A stretch of DNA of 64,000 nt from positions 1,240,001-1,304,000 of the forward strand of contig NZ_CP019449.1 in NCBI RefSeq assembly GCF_001984035.1. Direction: 5' to 3'. The notes beneath the pieces were generated by a model that had not been told where the DNA came from, did not search any database, and saw only the letters and a list, made by a program, of their open reading frames with translations. The position numbers were made by a program, and so were the translations under genes. The stretch is from Sphingopyxis sp. QXT-31. Lineage in GTDB: Bacteria > Pseudomonadota > Alphaproteobacteria > Sphingomonadales > Sphingomonadaceae. Numbering within the stretch: the stretch's first letter is position 1; every line of letters starts with the position of its first letter. Shown in pieces: positions 41,892 through 49,739 of this stretch.

Positions 41892-42212
41892 CTATTTGCG
41901 GGGCGGTGTTGTCAGGCGAATGATGTTCCGGAACGCCACGACGATCCCCAGGAACAGCATCACCAACAGACCCCAGGGCGACGTGCCGGCGAACCGATCG
42001 ATCAGCCAGCCGAACAGCCCGCCACCGATCAATCCGCCCAGCAGTTCGGCCAGAACGCGGTTGCCGAGCCGGTAATTGGCGTCGGATTCCGGTCCGGCGT
42101 TCACCGCGGTCCGTTTCGCCTCTGCGGCTTCGGCCCGGTCCAATCGCTCTTCGAGCGAGACCAGGCGCGAATCCTCCGAGCCAAGTTCCGGATCGCTGCC
42201 GTTCCCCGTCAT
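41892..42212 (-). CDS. atpI: AtpI family protein (ATP synthase operon)
   Basis: 106 residues from the ATG at 42212; the ATG at 42221 is too close to AGGAGG. A charged N-terminal half (ELGSEDSRLVSLEERLDRAE) is followed by two helices: RVLAELLGGLIGGGLFGWLIDRFAG (in part) and PWGLLVMLFLGIVVAFRNIIRL. AtpI-like proteins of alphaproteobacteria assist F0 assembly or Mg2+ supply; not essential in known cases. First gene of the I-a-c-b'-b operon; the F1 genes are not in this window. Confidence 0.85.
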   Translation of the reverse strand: MTGNGSDPELGSEDSRLVSLEERLDRAEAAEAKRTAVNAGPESDANYRLGNRVLAELLGGLIGGGLFGWLIDRFAGTSPWGLLVMLFLGIVVAFRNIIRLTTPPRK

Positions 42213-42260
42213 TCTCGCCATCCTCCTGAAACAGAGTGGGATTTCCCCGATTCTGCCTGC

Positions 42261-42283
42261 GAAAAAAGGCCCGAAAAATCGGG
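42261..42283 (-). terminator. Attenuator-like hairpin in the atp operon leader
   Basis: On the minus strand CCCGA (42283-42279) pairs with TCGGG (42274-42270) around TTTT, then CC and six T (42267-42262). It lies between the putative atp promoter and atpI, about a dozen bases past the expected transcription start. It could end read-through from the left-facing upstream gene or act as an attenuator. Confidence 0.45.
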
Positions 42284-42302
42284 GGACCCCTAAGGCGCGG
42301 TC

Positions 42303-42331
42303 CGTTTAGGAATGACGCCCCATTAAGTCAA
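42303..42331 (-). promoter_or_regulatory. Putative promoter of the F0 ATP synthase operon
   Basis: On the minus strand TTGACT (42331-42326), a 17-base spacer and TAAACG (42308-42303), 91 bases ahead of atpI. The TTGACT -35 box is the same as that ahead of collar triplets 1 and 3 and of cspA. Confidence 0.5.
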
Positions 42332-42424
42332 TGCTTGTGCGCGGGTGCACAAAAATGGGGGTGTTTGTCCTTTTGATGTGGGTGCGCGATCGGGGCGATG
42401 GTTTTGGGGTCGGGAGCGGACGTG

Positions 42425-42577
42425 ATAATCCTCGCTGCGGCGAAGCCGTGGGGAGGGGGACCGCCCGCAGGGTGGTGGTGGAGGGGCCGACGCCTTAAAC
42501 GTCGGTTCGAGGCCGCGGCCCCTCCACCATGCTTCGCATGGTCCCCCCTCCCCATCGCTTCGCGACAGGGAGGATCA
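42425..42577. repeat. Palindromic multi-hairpin repeat, copy R1
   Basis: About 150 bases bounded by inverted ends AATCCTCG...GGGAGGAT, with inner pairs GTGGGGAGGGGGACCGCCC and its counterpart ATGGTCCCCCCTCCCC, and a central GAGGGGCC...GGCCCCTC pair. Both arms are of the B type (GGGGGACC). Leader GTTTTGGGGTCGGGAGCGG lies at 42401-42423. It occupies most of the 42222-42604 gap between atpI and the hypothetical gene, apart from the atp promoter and hairpin. Confidence 0.75.
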
Positions 42578-42604
42578 TCACGGCCGCTCGCGCCCGGTCG
42601 AACC

Positions 42605-43558
42605 TCACTCCTTTTGCGTCTTTGCGGCTTTGCGCGAAACCTCTTCCTCCCCGGCCGCCACGTCGTTCGCGGGCTCGGGAAAGCCGAAGAAGGCGCGGCG
42701 GGCGATCTCGCCGGCCTCGCGAAACGGCGCGATTTCGGCATTGCGGACGTCTTCATACGCCTCCACCTCGTCGGGATCGAGGGTGCGTTCGTAGTCGGGG
42801 TCGCCGAACTGGCCCTCTTCGTCGCCGAAGAAATTGTCGGCGGGCGGGAAATTGGTGCGCAGCTCGTTCTTCTCCTCGTCGTGCCAGACGGTCATCGCCT
42901 CGGCCTCTTCCTCGGGGGTCGCGGGCGGCGGCGGCGCGATATCGGAATCGGCGGAAAACCGCGGAACTTCATTCGCGATCGGGGTGTCGCGCCACAGGCT
43001 CGCGAGCGGGTTCGCACGGTTGTCGCGGCCCGCGAGCCAAAGCGCGAAAGCGGCGGACCGGCCTTCGGCGCCTTCGCCCTCGGGATTTATGTCGAAGAGC
43101 GTCAGGAAACCGGGCCAATCGCCGGCGACGATCTGCACAAGCATCTCCTCGCCGGCCTCCGCGCGGGTCTCGACCATGCGATCGAGCCGCGCGAGCATCG
43201 CGAGGCCGAGGCGCGGGTCGCTGCGCTGGCGGCGGACGAAGCTCTTTCCCTCCTCGCGCATGATGGTGCTCATTTCATCATAGCCCCAGATCGCGCGGTC
43301 GAGCAGTTCGTCGGCGAGCCGCTGGCGCGCGAGCAGGATCGCGGCGCCCCAGCCGATACGAAAGGCCGCGCCCTCGGGCCGCTGGCGCAGCTGGTACGCA
43401 GCGCCAGGCGACATATGGATGTGCATGCAGGCGATCTTGACCGAGCCGGTCTCGGCCAGATGTTCGAGAAACTGCCGCTGCAACGCGGGGGTCCAGTGGT
43501 AGCTGCCAGGCGCGGGTAACTCGGCGGGGTTGGGGACCGGATTGTCGAGGCTTTCCAT
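42605..43558 (-). CDS. Hypothetical protein with HTH-like N-terminus
   Basis: 317 residues from the ATG at 43558 (AAGGAA nine bases upstream). I do not recognise the family. Residues about 22-95 (TPALQRQFLEHLAETGSVKI, ACMHIHMSPGAAYQLRQRPE, then GAAFRIGWGAAILLARQRLADELL in part) resemble the helix-turn-helix of terminase-small-subunit-like or transposase-like proteins. The middle is charged, with EGAEGRSAAFALWLAGRDN, and the C-terminal third is acidic and Pro-rich. The last 11 residues (VSRKAAKTQKE) are encoded by an intergenic-repeat-like stretch. No partner gene; repeats flank it on both sides. Confidence 0.6.
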   Translation of the reverse strand: MESLDNPVPNPAELPAPGSYHWTPALQRQFLEHLAETGSVKIACMHIHMSPGAAYQLRQRPEGAAFRIGWGAAILLARQRLADELLDRAIWGYDEMSTIMREEGKSFVRRQRSDPRLGLAMLARLDRMVETRAEAGEEMLVQIVAGDWPGFLTLFDINPEGEGAEGRSAAFALWLAGRDNRANPLASLWRDTPIANEVPRFSADSDIAPPPPATPEEEAEAMTVWHDEEKNELRTNFPPADNFFGDEEGQFGDPDYERTLDPDEVEAYEDVRNAEIAPFREAGEIARRAFFGFPEPANDVAAGEEEVSRKAAKTQKE

Positions 43559-43691
43559 CGAGTCGTTCCTTTTGGTAAGGCGAAACTGACATAATGAACC
43601 ATATAGGTACATTTTAGGAAAGAGGCTTTTTGGGCGGGGTGGGCCTATTTGTCGGGCGGGGGTTTTTAGGGCGCGGGGTGTCCGGATTTTT

Positions 43692-43758
43692 CGCGCAGAG
43701 GCGCAGAGGACGCAGAGATGTAGCGCCATCGCCTCTGCGGTCTCTGCGCCTCTCCGCG
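43692..43758. repeat. Palindrome of GCAGAG units
   Basis: Arms 43692-43717 (CGCGCAGAGGCGCAGAGGAC...) and 43733-43758 are complementary at 23 of 26 positions by eye, with a 15-base loop. It lies in the 43559-44075 gap, which also holds copy R2 and otherwise only G-rich sequence before the hypothetical gene. No gene is supported there. Confidence 0.65.
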
Positions 43759-43803
43759 CATTCCACTGGGGGTTTGGCGGGTATCGGACGGGAGCGGCGT
43801 CCA

Positions 43804-43950
43804 GATCCTCCCCACGCGAAGCGATGGGGAGGTGGCAGCCCGAAGGGCTGACGGAGGGGTCTACGCCGTCAGACGTCAGTGCAAGGCCAGACCCCTCCAC
43901 CACCGCTTCGCGGCGGTCCCCCTCCCCATGGCTGCGCCAAGGGGAGGATC
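43804..43950. repeat. Palindromic multi-hairpin repeat, copy R2
   Basis: Ends GATCCTCCCC...GGGGAGGATC. Left arm of type A (GGGGAGGTGGCAGCCCGAAG, GCTGACGGAGGGGTC), right arm of type B (CCACCGCTTCGCGGCGGTCC, CCCTCCCC). Several small hairpins nest in the large palindrome. The shared leader lies inverted on its right side at 43951-43975 (CTTTGGGGTGGGGAGCGGAC on the minus strand). Confidence 0.75.
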
Positions 43951-44075
43951 TTTAGGTCCGCTCCCCACCCCAAAGCCGACAGCGCCCCCTGCCCCCTCGC
44001 CCAATAAAAATGCCGCCGCGTTTAGGGGCGCGGCGGCATGGGGTGCCCGGGGGCACCTTGCGTTTCAATGTAGCC

Positions 44076-44483
44076 TTACGGGCAGCGCGAGTCGCGAACC
44101 GGCGGGCTGGCGTCGCGGGTTTTCCAGCTGCGGTCGGGGGCCATATATTTCTCGCCCGGCCGGGTCTTGGCGATCAGGTTGCAGCCGGTGACGAAGGCGA
44201 ATTGCTCGACCGTGCTGCCCGCAGGGGCGCCGCTGGTGTAAGCGGCCTTGCGCTTGATGTTGATGTCGTCGACGATCGCGCGCACCGCGGGCGTCGGGCT
44301 GGAGGCATAGCCGAGATAGCCGTCGGGCTGTTCGCCGACCTGGCCCGCGGCACGGGCGGCCTCATAAGCGGGGTCGCGCTGCGCCATCGCCGAAGGCACC
44401 ATCAGCGCCACGGCGGCGGTCGCGGCAACGGCGGCCATCGCAAGTCCGGTGGGTTTCCAAATCTTGGTCATCATCTCATTCAT
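44076..44483 (-). CDS. ydbL: YdbL-like periplasmic protein (DUF1318)
   Basis: 135 residues; an ATG three codons in (44474) has the better-spaced GGGA and may be the start. Signal sequence WKPTGLAMAAVAATAAVALMVPSAMA-Q, then the DUF1318 core DPAYEAARAAGQVGEQPDGYLGYASS and AVRAIVDDINIKRKAAY. The C-terminus has an extra stretch with two Cys (VTGCNL, DSRCP). In E. coli YdbL works with the lipoprotein YnbE and the AsmA-like YdbH in outer-membrane lipid homeostasis. Here the three genes are in the same order and strand: ydbH, ynbE, ydbL. Confidence 0.85.
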   Translation of the reverse strand: MNEMMTKIWKPTGLAMAAVAATAAVALMVPSAMAQRDPAYEAARAAGQVGEQPDGYLGYASSPTPAVRAIVDDINIKRKAAYTSGAPAGSTVEQFAFVTGCNLIAKTRPGEKYMAPDRSWKTRDASPPVRDSRCP

Positions 44484-44489
44484 TCCCTG

Positions 44490-44705
44490 TCAGAATATCG
44501 AGCTATTCTGTTCGATCAGCTTCTTGGCGTCGCCATCAAGCCTGTACACGATTTCCTGCTTGATGTTGATGTTGAGGTTGATCTCGATCGGTTTGTCGGG
44601 GGTTTCGATCTGAACGCAGCCCGCAAGGCCCGCGACCGCGATCGTCAATCCCGCCAAGCGACCGCCGATGGCCAGCCTCCTCGCTAATCTTTCTTGTCTC
44701 TTCAT
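44490..44705 (-). CDS. ynbE: YnbE-like lipoprotein
   Basis: 71 residues. Signal peptide with lipobox LAGLTIAVAGLAG-C (Cys near residue 30), then the YnbE core VQIETPDKPIEINLNINIKQ and EIVYRLDGDAKKLIEQNSSIF. Lipid-anchored, probably to the outer membrane; in E. coli it extends the beta-sheet of YdbH as a stacked multimer. The start overlaps the ydbH stop (ATGA), and ydbL begins six bases after its stop. Confidence 0.88.
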   Translation of the reverse strand: MKRQERLARRLAIGGRLAGLTIAVAGLAGCVQIETPDKPIEINLNINIKQEIVYRLDGDAKKLIEQNSSIF

Positions 44706-47700
44706 TGCACGGGCTCGCTTGCTGGAGGCTGAACGGTGGGTTGGTTGTTCGCGGCGGCGGCCTCGGCATCCTGCTGGGCCTGGATCAGCGCGCCGAGATT
44801 CTGTTCGATATAGACGGTTGGATCATAAAGCCCCTTCGCCGAGGTGATCAACTGGCGGAAGGGCGCCTGGATCTTGACGTTGAAGACGAAGGGCAGCTTG
44901 GCGACCTGGCGGGTGATGAAATTCTGCGTCGCGCCCTCGCCCTGGCCGATTCCCCCGAAGCGGATGTCGGTGACCATCTCGCCGTCGAGGTCGCCGTTGA
45001 GGACGATGGTGAGGTCGTCATATTTGAGGCTGCGGAGCGCGCCGAAGGCAAAATTGGCCATAGCGCCGAGATCGTGGTTCGAGAGCTCGCCGACATAGGC
45101 GAGCGTGCCGCCGCCCGCCCGCGCGTCGATGCGGCCGTTCACGATGCGGCCGCCGAGGCCGCCGAATTCCACGGGCAAAGTGCCGTCGAACTTGCCGGTC
45201 GCGTTGATATTGTCGAAGCCGAAATTCTGCAAGAAAATCGCGGCGTCGACCCCGACGAGGTCGAAGGTCAGGCGGCGCGGCTGGTCAGCGTTGAAGTTGA
45301 GCGTCGTCGGGTGGAGCTCGAGCCGCCCGCCGGCGAAGGGCCAGCTGCCACCCTGGATACGGACGCGGTTGTCGCCGAGCAGCTGATATTCGATCTCGCC
45401 GCCGGTCACGGGGATGCCGGGGTTGACCTCGGCGAGGCTGATTTTCTGGTTCGGCGCGGACTTGAGGCCGATGAGGTCGTCGAAGACGAGCGTCGTCGTC
45501 GCGCCGGTGACGGGGCCGAAGGCGGCGGCGAGGTTGCTGTTCGCGGTGGCGAAGGTGCCGCGGCTGGTGACGCCGGCGGGCGACCAGTCGATGCGGCCGT
45601 CGCCGACGACCGAGCCTTGGACATTGGCGACGATGCCGAGCGCGAGACGGGTGAGCTGGTCGGGCTGGAAATTATCGTTGAAGCGGAGCTCGGGGATTTT
45701 GAGGTCGGCGTGGCCGGTGCCGGTTGCGAGCGTATGACGGATCACGGTGTCGAGGACGTGGGTGCCGGTGGTGCGTTCGGCGAAGGCGGCGGTGGCGTCG
45801 ATGACGCCGTCCTTGAAGCGGAGATTGGCGGCGTTGGCGATGAGGGGGGCGAAGCGGGCTTCGGGCTCGGCATCGGTGAGCAGGAGCGAACCGTCGAGGC
45901 CGAGGGTGCCGCCCGCGAAGGTCCATTTGCCGCCGATTTCGCTCATGTTCAGCGGGACCGCGCCGATCTTGCCCGCGGCGCCGGTGAGGTCGCCGGCCAT
46001 GCCCTGGGCGGTGGCGCGGCCGGTTAGGCGCTGGGCGCTGAAGCGGGTGGCGGATTCGCCCTCGCCGAGGCGGACGTCGGCGAGTGCGAGGCTCCAGCGG
46101 AGGGTGGCGAGGTCGAGGTCGCCTGCGCCCGAGGCGAAGGCGAAGGGCGACGAACCGCTGGTGCCGCGAAGGCCAATGCGCGGGATGCGGATCTGGCCCT
46201 TGAGGCCGCCTGCCCCCGCGGCGAGCAGCAGCTGGCCCGCGCGGCTGCAGAGGTCGAGCGACGGCGCGGCGAGGCGGAAGCCGCTGATCGTGAGGCGATC
46301 GGCGGCGACGCGGCTGCACCCGCCCGCGAGGGTGAGCGTGCCGGTCGCGGAGAGCGCGCCGTCCAAGGGGATGCGCAGGCGTTCGACGCGGCCGTCGGCT
46401 ATCGGCCCGCTGAGCTCGGCGGTGGTGGCGAAGCGCATCGCGCCGCCCTGCCCGCCCGAGAAGCGCACCGGGAGCAAGGCGAGCCGCGCACCACCGGCTT
46501 CATAGGGCTCGAGCCGCGCGAGGCCCGAGAGCGTGCCGTCGGCGCGGCGGTCGAGGGTGAGCGTGCCTTCGGGGAGCCCGCCGCCGCCGAAGGCCCAGCC
46601 GCCCTGGATGGTGAAAGCGGGCGCCGCGGCGGCATAAAGATACGCGATGCGGCTGTCGCTGTTGCCGGTGAGGCGCGCGCCGCTTTCGGCGACGAGGTCG
46701 GGGGCGATGAGCTCGATGCGCGCGGTATCGCCCTCGCCCGCGAGCGCAAAATCGGCCTTGCCGCCGACGTCGGCGAGCATCGCGGCGACGGCGGTTGAGG
46801 CTTTGCCGGCGAGCGGACCGATGGGGGTGCCGTCGAGGTTTTTGGCGCTGGCGGCGATGCTCTGGCGAAGGCGGGTGCTGGCGGCGGCGCGGGCGAAGGT
46901 CAGCGTGCCGGCGAGGCTGGGCGCGGCCTTGCCGACTTCGCCCCTGGCGTCGAGGTCGACGCGGCTCGCGGCGAAGTCGGGGCCGGCGAGGCGCAAGGCT
47001 TCGCCGTCGAAGGTCAGCGCGGTCTTCGTCGCATTGCCCTTGAAGGTCGCGAGCAAGGCGACGCGCTCGGCGCGCATCGGGCCGGCGGCGAGCGCGGTGA
47101 GCGCGGCGTCGGCCTTGCCGTCCCAGCTGGTGAGGTCCTCGCCGAGCACGACGTCGAGCGCGACCTGCGGCGATGTGGCGGTGACGCCGCCGTCGGCGCA
47201 GGCAAGCGAACGGCCGCGGAGCGGGCCGACCAGGCGAGGCTTGAGGCTGCTGATGGTAACCGGGCCGTAGAAGCTGAGGTCGCTGCCGGTGCAGCCCGCG
47301 GCGGCGACGCGCGGGGCGACGAGCGCGAGCGTGCCGGCGAAATTGCGTTGGAGATGGCCGCGGCCGCTGAGCGCCGCGCCGATATCGCCCCACGGCGTCT
47401 CAACGCGCGCGCGGGCGTCGGTGAGTGTCGCCGACAGGTCGGGCAGCGCGAAGGGATCGGTGCTGGTCGGATCGCGGAACTTGTCGAGCGCGCCGAGCGA
47501 GAGGCGCCCGTCCTGAAAGCGCCCGTAGAGGCGCACGCCGTCGGCGGTGATCGACGAGACATAGGGCCCGCCCCAGCCGTAGCCGAGCGCGATTTCGACG
47601 GTGCGCGCGGTGAGATCGGGGCGTTTGGGGTCGCCGATCACGACGTTCGAGATGCGTTCGGTGCGAAAACCGATCTGGTCGATCGTGTAGGTCGCGGGGA

Positions 47701-47869
47701 CGCCGAGCTCGTCGAGCTTCTCGCGCACGAATTCATCGGCGATCGGCTCGCGCGCCAGCCAGAGGACGCCTACGAGCACGACGAGCGAGCCCGCGGTCAG
47801 CCAGCGCTTCTTGACGCGGCGGCGGCGGCGCGGCGCTGGCTGGATATCGCTGTCGGCGGCGTCAGTCAT
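44702..47869 (-). CDS. ydbH: YdbH-like AsmA-type intermembrane lipid transport protein
   Basis: 1055 residues. A basic cytosolic start, one helix near 20-40 (RWLTAGSLVVLVGVLWLA), then a very long periplasmic beta-rich repeat region with many short GxLxLxG strands, as expected for AsmA-like bridge proteins of the TamB/YhdP/YdbH group. The C-terminal part (GEIEYQLLGDNRVRIQGGSW, FGFDNINATGKFDGTLPVEFG) and the end (LYDPTVYIEQNLGALIQAQQ) match the DctA-YdbH family (dicarboxylate-transport-named domain). Proposed to move phospholipid between inner and outer membranes with YnbE/YdbL. Divergent from radC. Confidence 0.85.
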   Translation of the reverse strand: MTDAADSDIQPAPRRRRRVKKRWLTAGSLVVLVGVLWLAREPIADEFVREKLDELGVPATYTIDQIGFRTERISNVVIGDPKRPDLTARTVEIALGYGWGGPYVSSITADGVRLYGRFQDGRLSLGALDKFRDPTSTDPFALPDLSATLTDARARVETPWGDIGAALSGRGHLQRNFAGTLALVAPRVAAAGCTGSDLSFYGPVTISSLKPRLVGPLRGRSLACADGGVTATSPQVALDVVLGEDLTSWDGKADAALTALAAGPMRAERVALLATFKGNATKTALTFDGEALRLAGPDFAASRVDLDARGEVGKAAPSLAGTLTFARAAASTRLRQSIAASAKNLDGTPIGPLAGKASTAVAAMLADVGGKADFALAGEGDTARIELIAPDLVAESGARLTGNSDSRIAYLYAAAAPAFTIQGGWAFGGGGLPEGTLTLDRRADGTLSGLARLEPYEAGGARLALLPVRFSGGQGGAMRFATTAELSGPIADGRVERLRIPLDGALSATGTLTLAGGCSRVAADRLTISGFRLAAPSLDLCSRAGQLLLAAGAGGLKGQIRIPRIGLRGTSGSSPFAFASGAGDLDLATLRWSLALADVRLGEGESATRFSAQRLTGRATAQGMAGDLTGAAGKIGAVPLNMSEIGGKWTFAGGTLGLDGSLLLTDAEPEARFAPLIANAANLRFKDGVIDATAAFAERTTGTHVLDTVIRHTLATGTGHADLKIPELRFNDNFQPDQLTRLALGIVANVQGSVVGDGRIDWSPAGVTSRGTFATANSNLAAAFGPVTGATTTLVFDDLIGLKSAPNQKISLAEVNPGIPVTGGEIEYQLLGDNRVRIQGGSWPFAGGRLELHPTTLNFNADQPRRLTFDLVGVDAAIFLQNFGFDNINATGKFDGTLPVEFGGLGGRIVNGRIDARAGGGTLAYVGELSNHDLGAMANFAFGALRSLKYDDLTIVLNGDLDGEMVTDIRFGGIGQGEGATQNFITRQVAKLPFVFNVKIQAPFRQLITSAKGLYDPTVYIEQNLGALIQAQQDAEAAAANNQPTVQPPASEPVQ

Positions 47870-48025
47870 CGCGCGGTCGTTCGTTCCTTATGCGCCCCGA
47901 CGGGTTCGCCCTGTGCTGCGAGATAACGCCGAAATGGCGCAATTGGCTCCGAAAGACAGGACGTTGCCATCGCCTCGAATCCTTATGGCCGTTGAGTGCG
48001 CCCCACAAGCTGCTATTCGGGCTGC

Positions 48026-48706
48026 ATGGGGGATGAACCGGATCACAAGGGGCATCGCGCGCGGTTGCGCGCCCGGCTGCTCGACAGCGGCGGCGAAGCG
48101 CTCGCCGACTATGAGCTGGTTGAATATCTGCTCGCGCTGGCGATCCCGCGGCGCGACACCAAGCCGCTGGCGAAGGCGCTGCTGAAGGAGTTCGGGTCGC
48201 TAGCGAAACTGCTGGCCGCCGATCCCGATGCGCTGCGCCGCGTCGAAGGGCTGAGCGAAGGCGCGATCGCGGCGCTGAAGATCGTGCAGGCGGCGAATCT
48301 GCGCATGCTGAAGGGTGAGCTCGCCGACCGTCCTTTGCTGTCGAGCTGGGACGCGCTGCTCGATTATCTGCGCGTCGACATGGGGTCGCAGGACATCGAG
48401 CGCGTGCGCGTGCTCTACCTCAATGCGCGCAACATGCTGATCCGCGACGAACTGGCGAGCGAGGGGTCGATCGACCAGTCGGCGATCTATGTGCGCGAAG
48501 TGGTGAAGCGCGCGCTCGAGCTCGGCGCGTCGGCGATCATCCTGGTCCACAACCACCCGAGCGGCAGCCCCGAACCGAGCCGCCAGGACATCGCGATCAC
48601 CCGCGAGATCGCCGCGGCGGCGGGCAAGCTGGGGATCGTGCTGCATGACCACATCGTGGTCGGCGGGAGCGACTATCGCAGTATGCGCGGGATGGGGCTG
48701 TTGTAG
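48026..48706 (+). CDS. radC: RadC/JAB-domain protein
   Basis: 226 residues from the ATG at 48026; a GTG ten codons earlier is possible. N-terminal helix-hairpin-helix region (LADYELVEYLLALAIPRRDT, FGSLAKLLAADPDALRRVEG), then the JAB1/MPN metalloprotease-like domain with VLYLNARNMLIRDELASEGS, EVVKRALELGASAIILVHNH and the metal motif HNHPSGSPEPSRQD (H-x-H...D). Named RadC historically; a role in recombination repair is not firmly proved. Convergent with the EF-hand gene across repeat R3. Confidence 0.9.
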   Translation: MGDEPDHKGHRARLRARLLDSGGEALADYELVEYLLALAIPRRDTKPLAKALLKEFGSLAKLLAADPDALRRVEGLSEGAIAALKIVQAANLRMLKGELADRPLLSSWDALLDYLRVDMGSQDIERVRVLYLNARNMLIRDELASEGSIDQSAIYVREVVKRALELGASAIILVHNHPSGSPEPSRQDIAITREIAAAAGKLGIVLHDHIVVGGSDYRSMRGMGLL

Positions 48707-48741
48707 GTTGGGGCAGTTTTGGGGTGGTTAGCGGACGTTCT

Positions 48742-48888
48742 TAATCCTCCCTGCGGCGAAGCCGTGGGGGGGGGGACCGCCCGCAGGGTGGTGGAGGGGC
48801 GGAGGCCTTGAGCGTCGGTTCAAGGCCGCCGCCCCTCCACTATGCTTCGCATTGTCCCCCTCCCCATCGCTTCGCGACAGGGAGGATT
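48742..48888. repeat. Palindromic multi-hairpin repeat, copy R3
   Basis: Ends AATCCTCCC...GGGAGGATT, both arms of type B (GGGGGGACCGCCCGCAGG / GTCCCCCTCCCC), centre GAGGGGCGG...CCGCCCCTC. Closest to copy R1. The leader GTTTTGGGGTGGTTAGCGG stands at 48716-48738, only nine bases past the radC stop. Confidence 0.75.
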
Positions 48889-48938
48889 ATTGGCGTCGCG
48901 TTTCGCCTAACTCCGTCGATCCCCTCCCCCATACGCGA

Positions 48939-48968
48939 TGAAGCCGCCGGATTTCTCCGACGGCTTCA
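48939..48968 (-). terminator. Hairpin after the EF-hand gene
   Basis: GAAGCCGTCGGA pairs with TCCGGCGGCTTC (one G-T or mismatch) around GAAA on the minus strand, 20 bases past the stop at 48987. No T-run follows, so termination is inferred. Confidence 0.55.
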
Positions 48969-48986
48969 CCACCCAGTCAGGGGCGC

Positions 48987-49544
48987 TTACGCGCCTTTCG
49001 ACAGGAAAGCGGTCAGCTCTTCCTTGCTGACGGTGCCGTTCTTGTCGGCATCGGCAGCGCCATAGGCCTGGCCAATCCACGTCTTCACCTCGGCCGATTC
49101 GACGTCGACCGTCGGTTCGCTCGCCGAACGGAGCTTCTTCATCCAAGTGCCGAATTCGACCTCGCTGAGTTCGGCGCTCGAGTCAGCATCGTAGGTCGGG
49201 AACTCAGTGTTCACGATCTGCGCGACCTGCGTCGGCGTGGCGGCGGTGCCGCTGGGCGCGGCCTGCTGCGCCGTCGTGGCTTCACCAGCCGGGGGAGCGG
49301 GCTCGGCAGCGGCCGGCGGGGTCGTCGCAGCGTCGGGCGCGGGGGCCGGGGTCGGCTGCGCCGCGTCGGGCATCGGGGCTGGAGCCGGCTGTGCGGCGTC
49401 GGGCGCCGGAGTCGGCTGCGTATTCTCTGCCGCCGGTTCCGACGGCTGGCTCGCCGGCGGGGTCGTGGTGTCGACGGGCTGGTTCTGCGCCAGCGCGGGG
49501 AAACTGATGGCGGCAGCGCCGATCAAAAGCATGGTCTTCAACAT
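48987..49544 (-). CDS. Secreted EF-hand protein with Pro/Ala linker
   Basis: 185 residues. Signal peptide MLKTMLLIGAAAISFPALA-Q, then about 80 residues of Pro/Ala repeats (PAPDAAQPAPAPMPDAAQPT and similar), probably a spacer through the cell wall. The C-terminal domain carries two EF-hand loops: DADSSAELSEVEF near 118-130, complete as a Ca2+ loop with a Ser-rich middle, and DADKNGTVSKEEL near 165-177. Calcium binding in the periplasm is the likely property; partner unknown. Confidence 0.82.
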   Translation of the reverse strand: MLKTMLLIGAAAISFPALAQNQPVDTTTPPASQPSEPAAENTQPTPAPDAAQPAPAPMPDAAQPTPAPAPDAATTPPAAAEPAPPAGEATTAQQAAPSGTAATPTQVAQIVNTEFPTYDADSSAELSEVEFGTWMKKLRSASEPTVDVESAEVKTWIGQAYGAADADKNGTVSKEELTAFLSKGA

Positions 49545-49739
49545 GGTAGTTCTCCTGTTGTCACAGCGACGCTTCGCCTTGCGCGCCGCTTACCTGAAGG
49601 GGCATGGGAACAACTTTGGTCGAAATATGAAAGTTGCATATCTGTCGCGATTGGCGGCGCGGCTCGTCCCTGCTAGGGCGCGGCCCGTCGCGTAATCGCG
49701 CCGATTCCGCGACAGATTACACTTAGAGGAAGGAAAACC

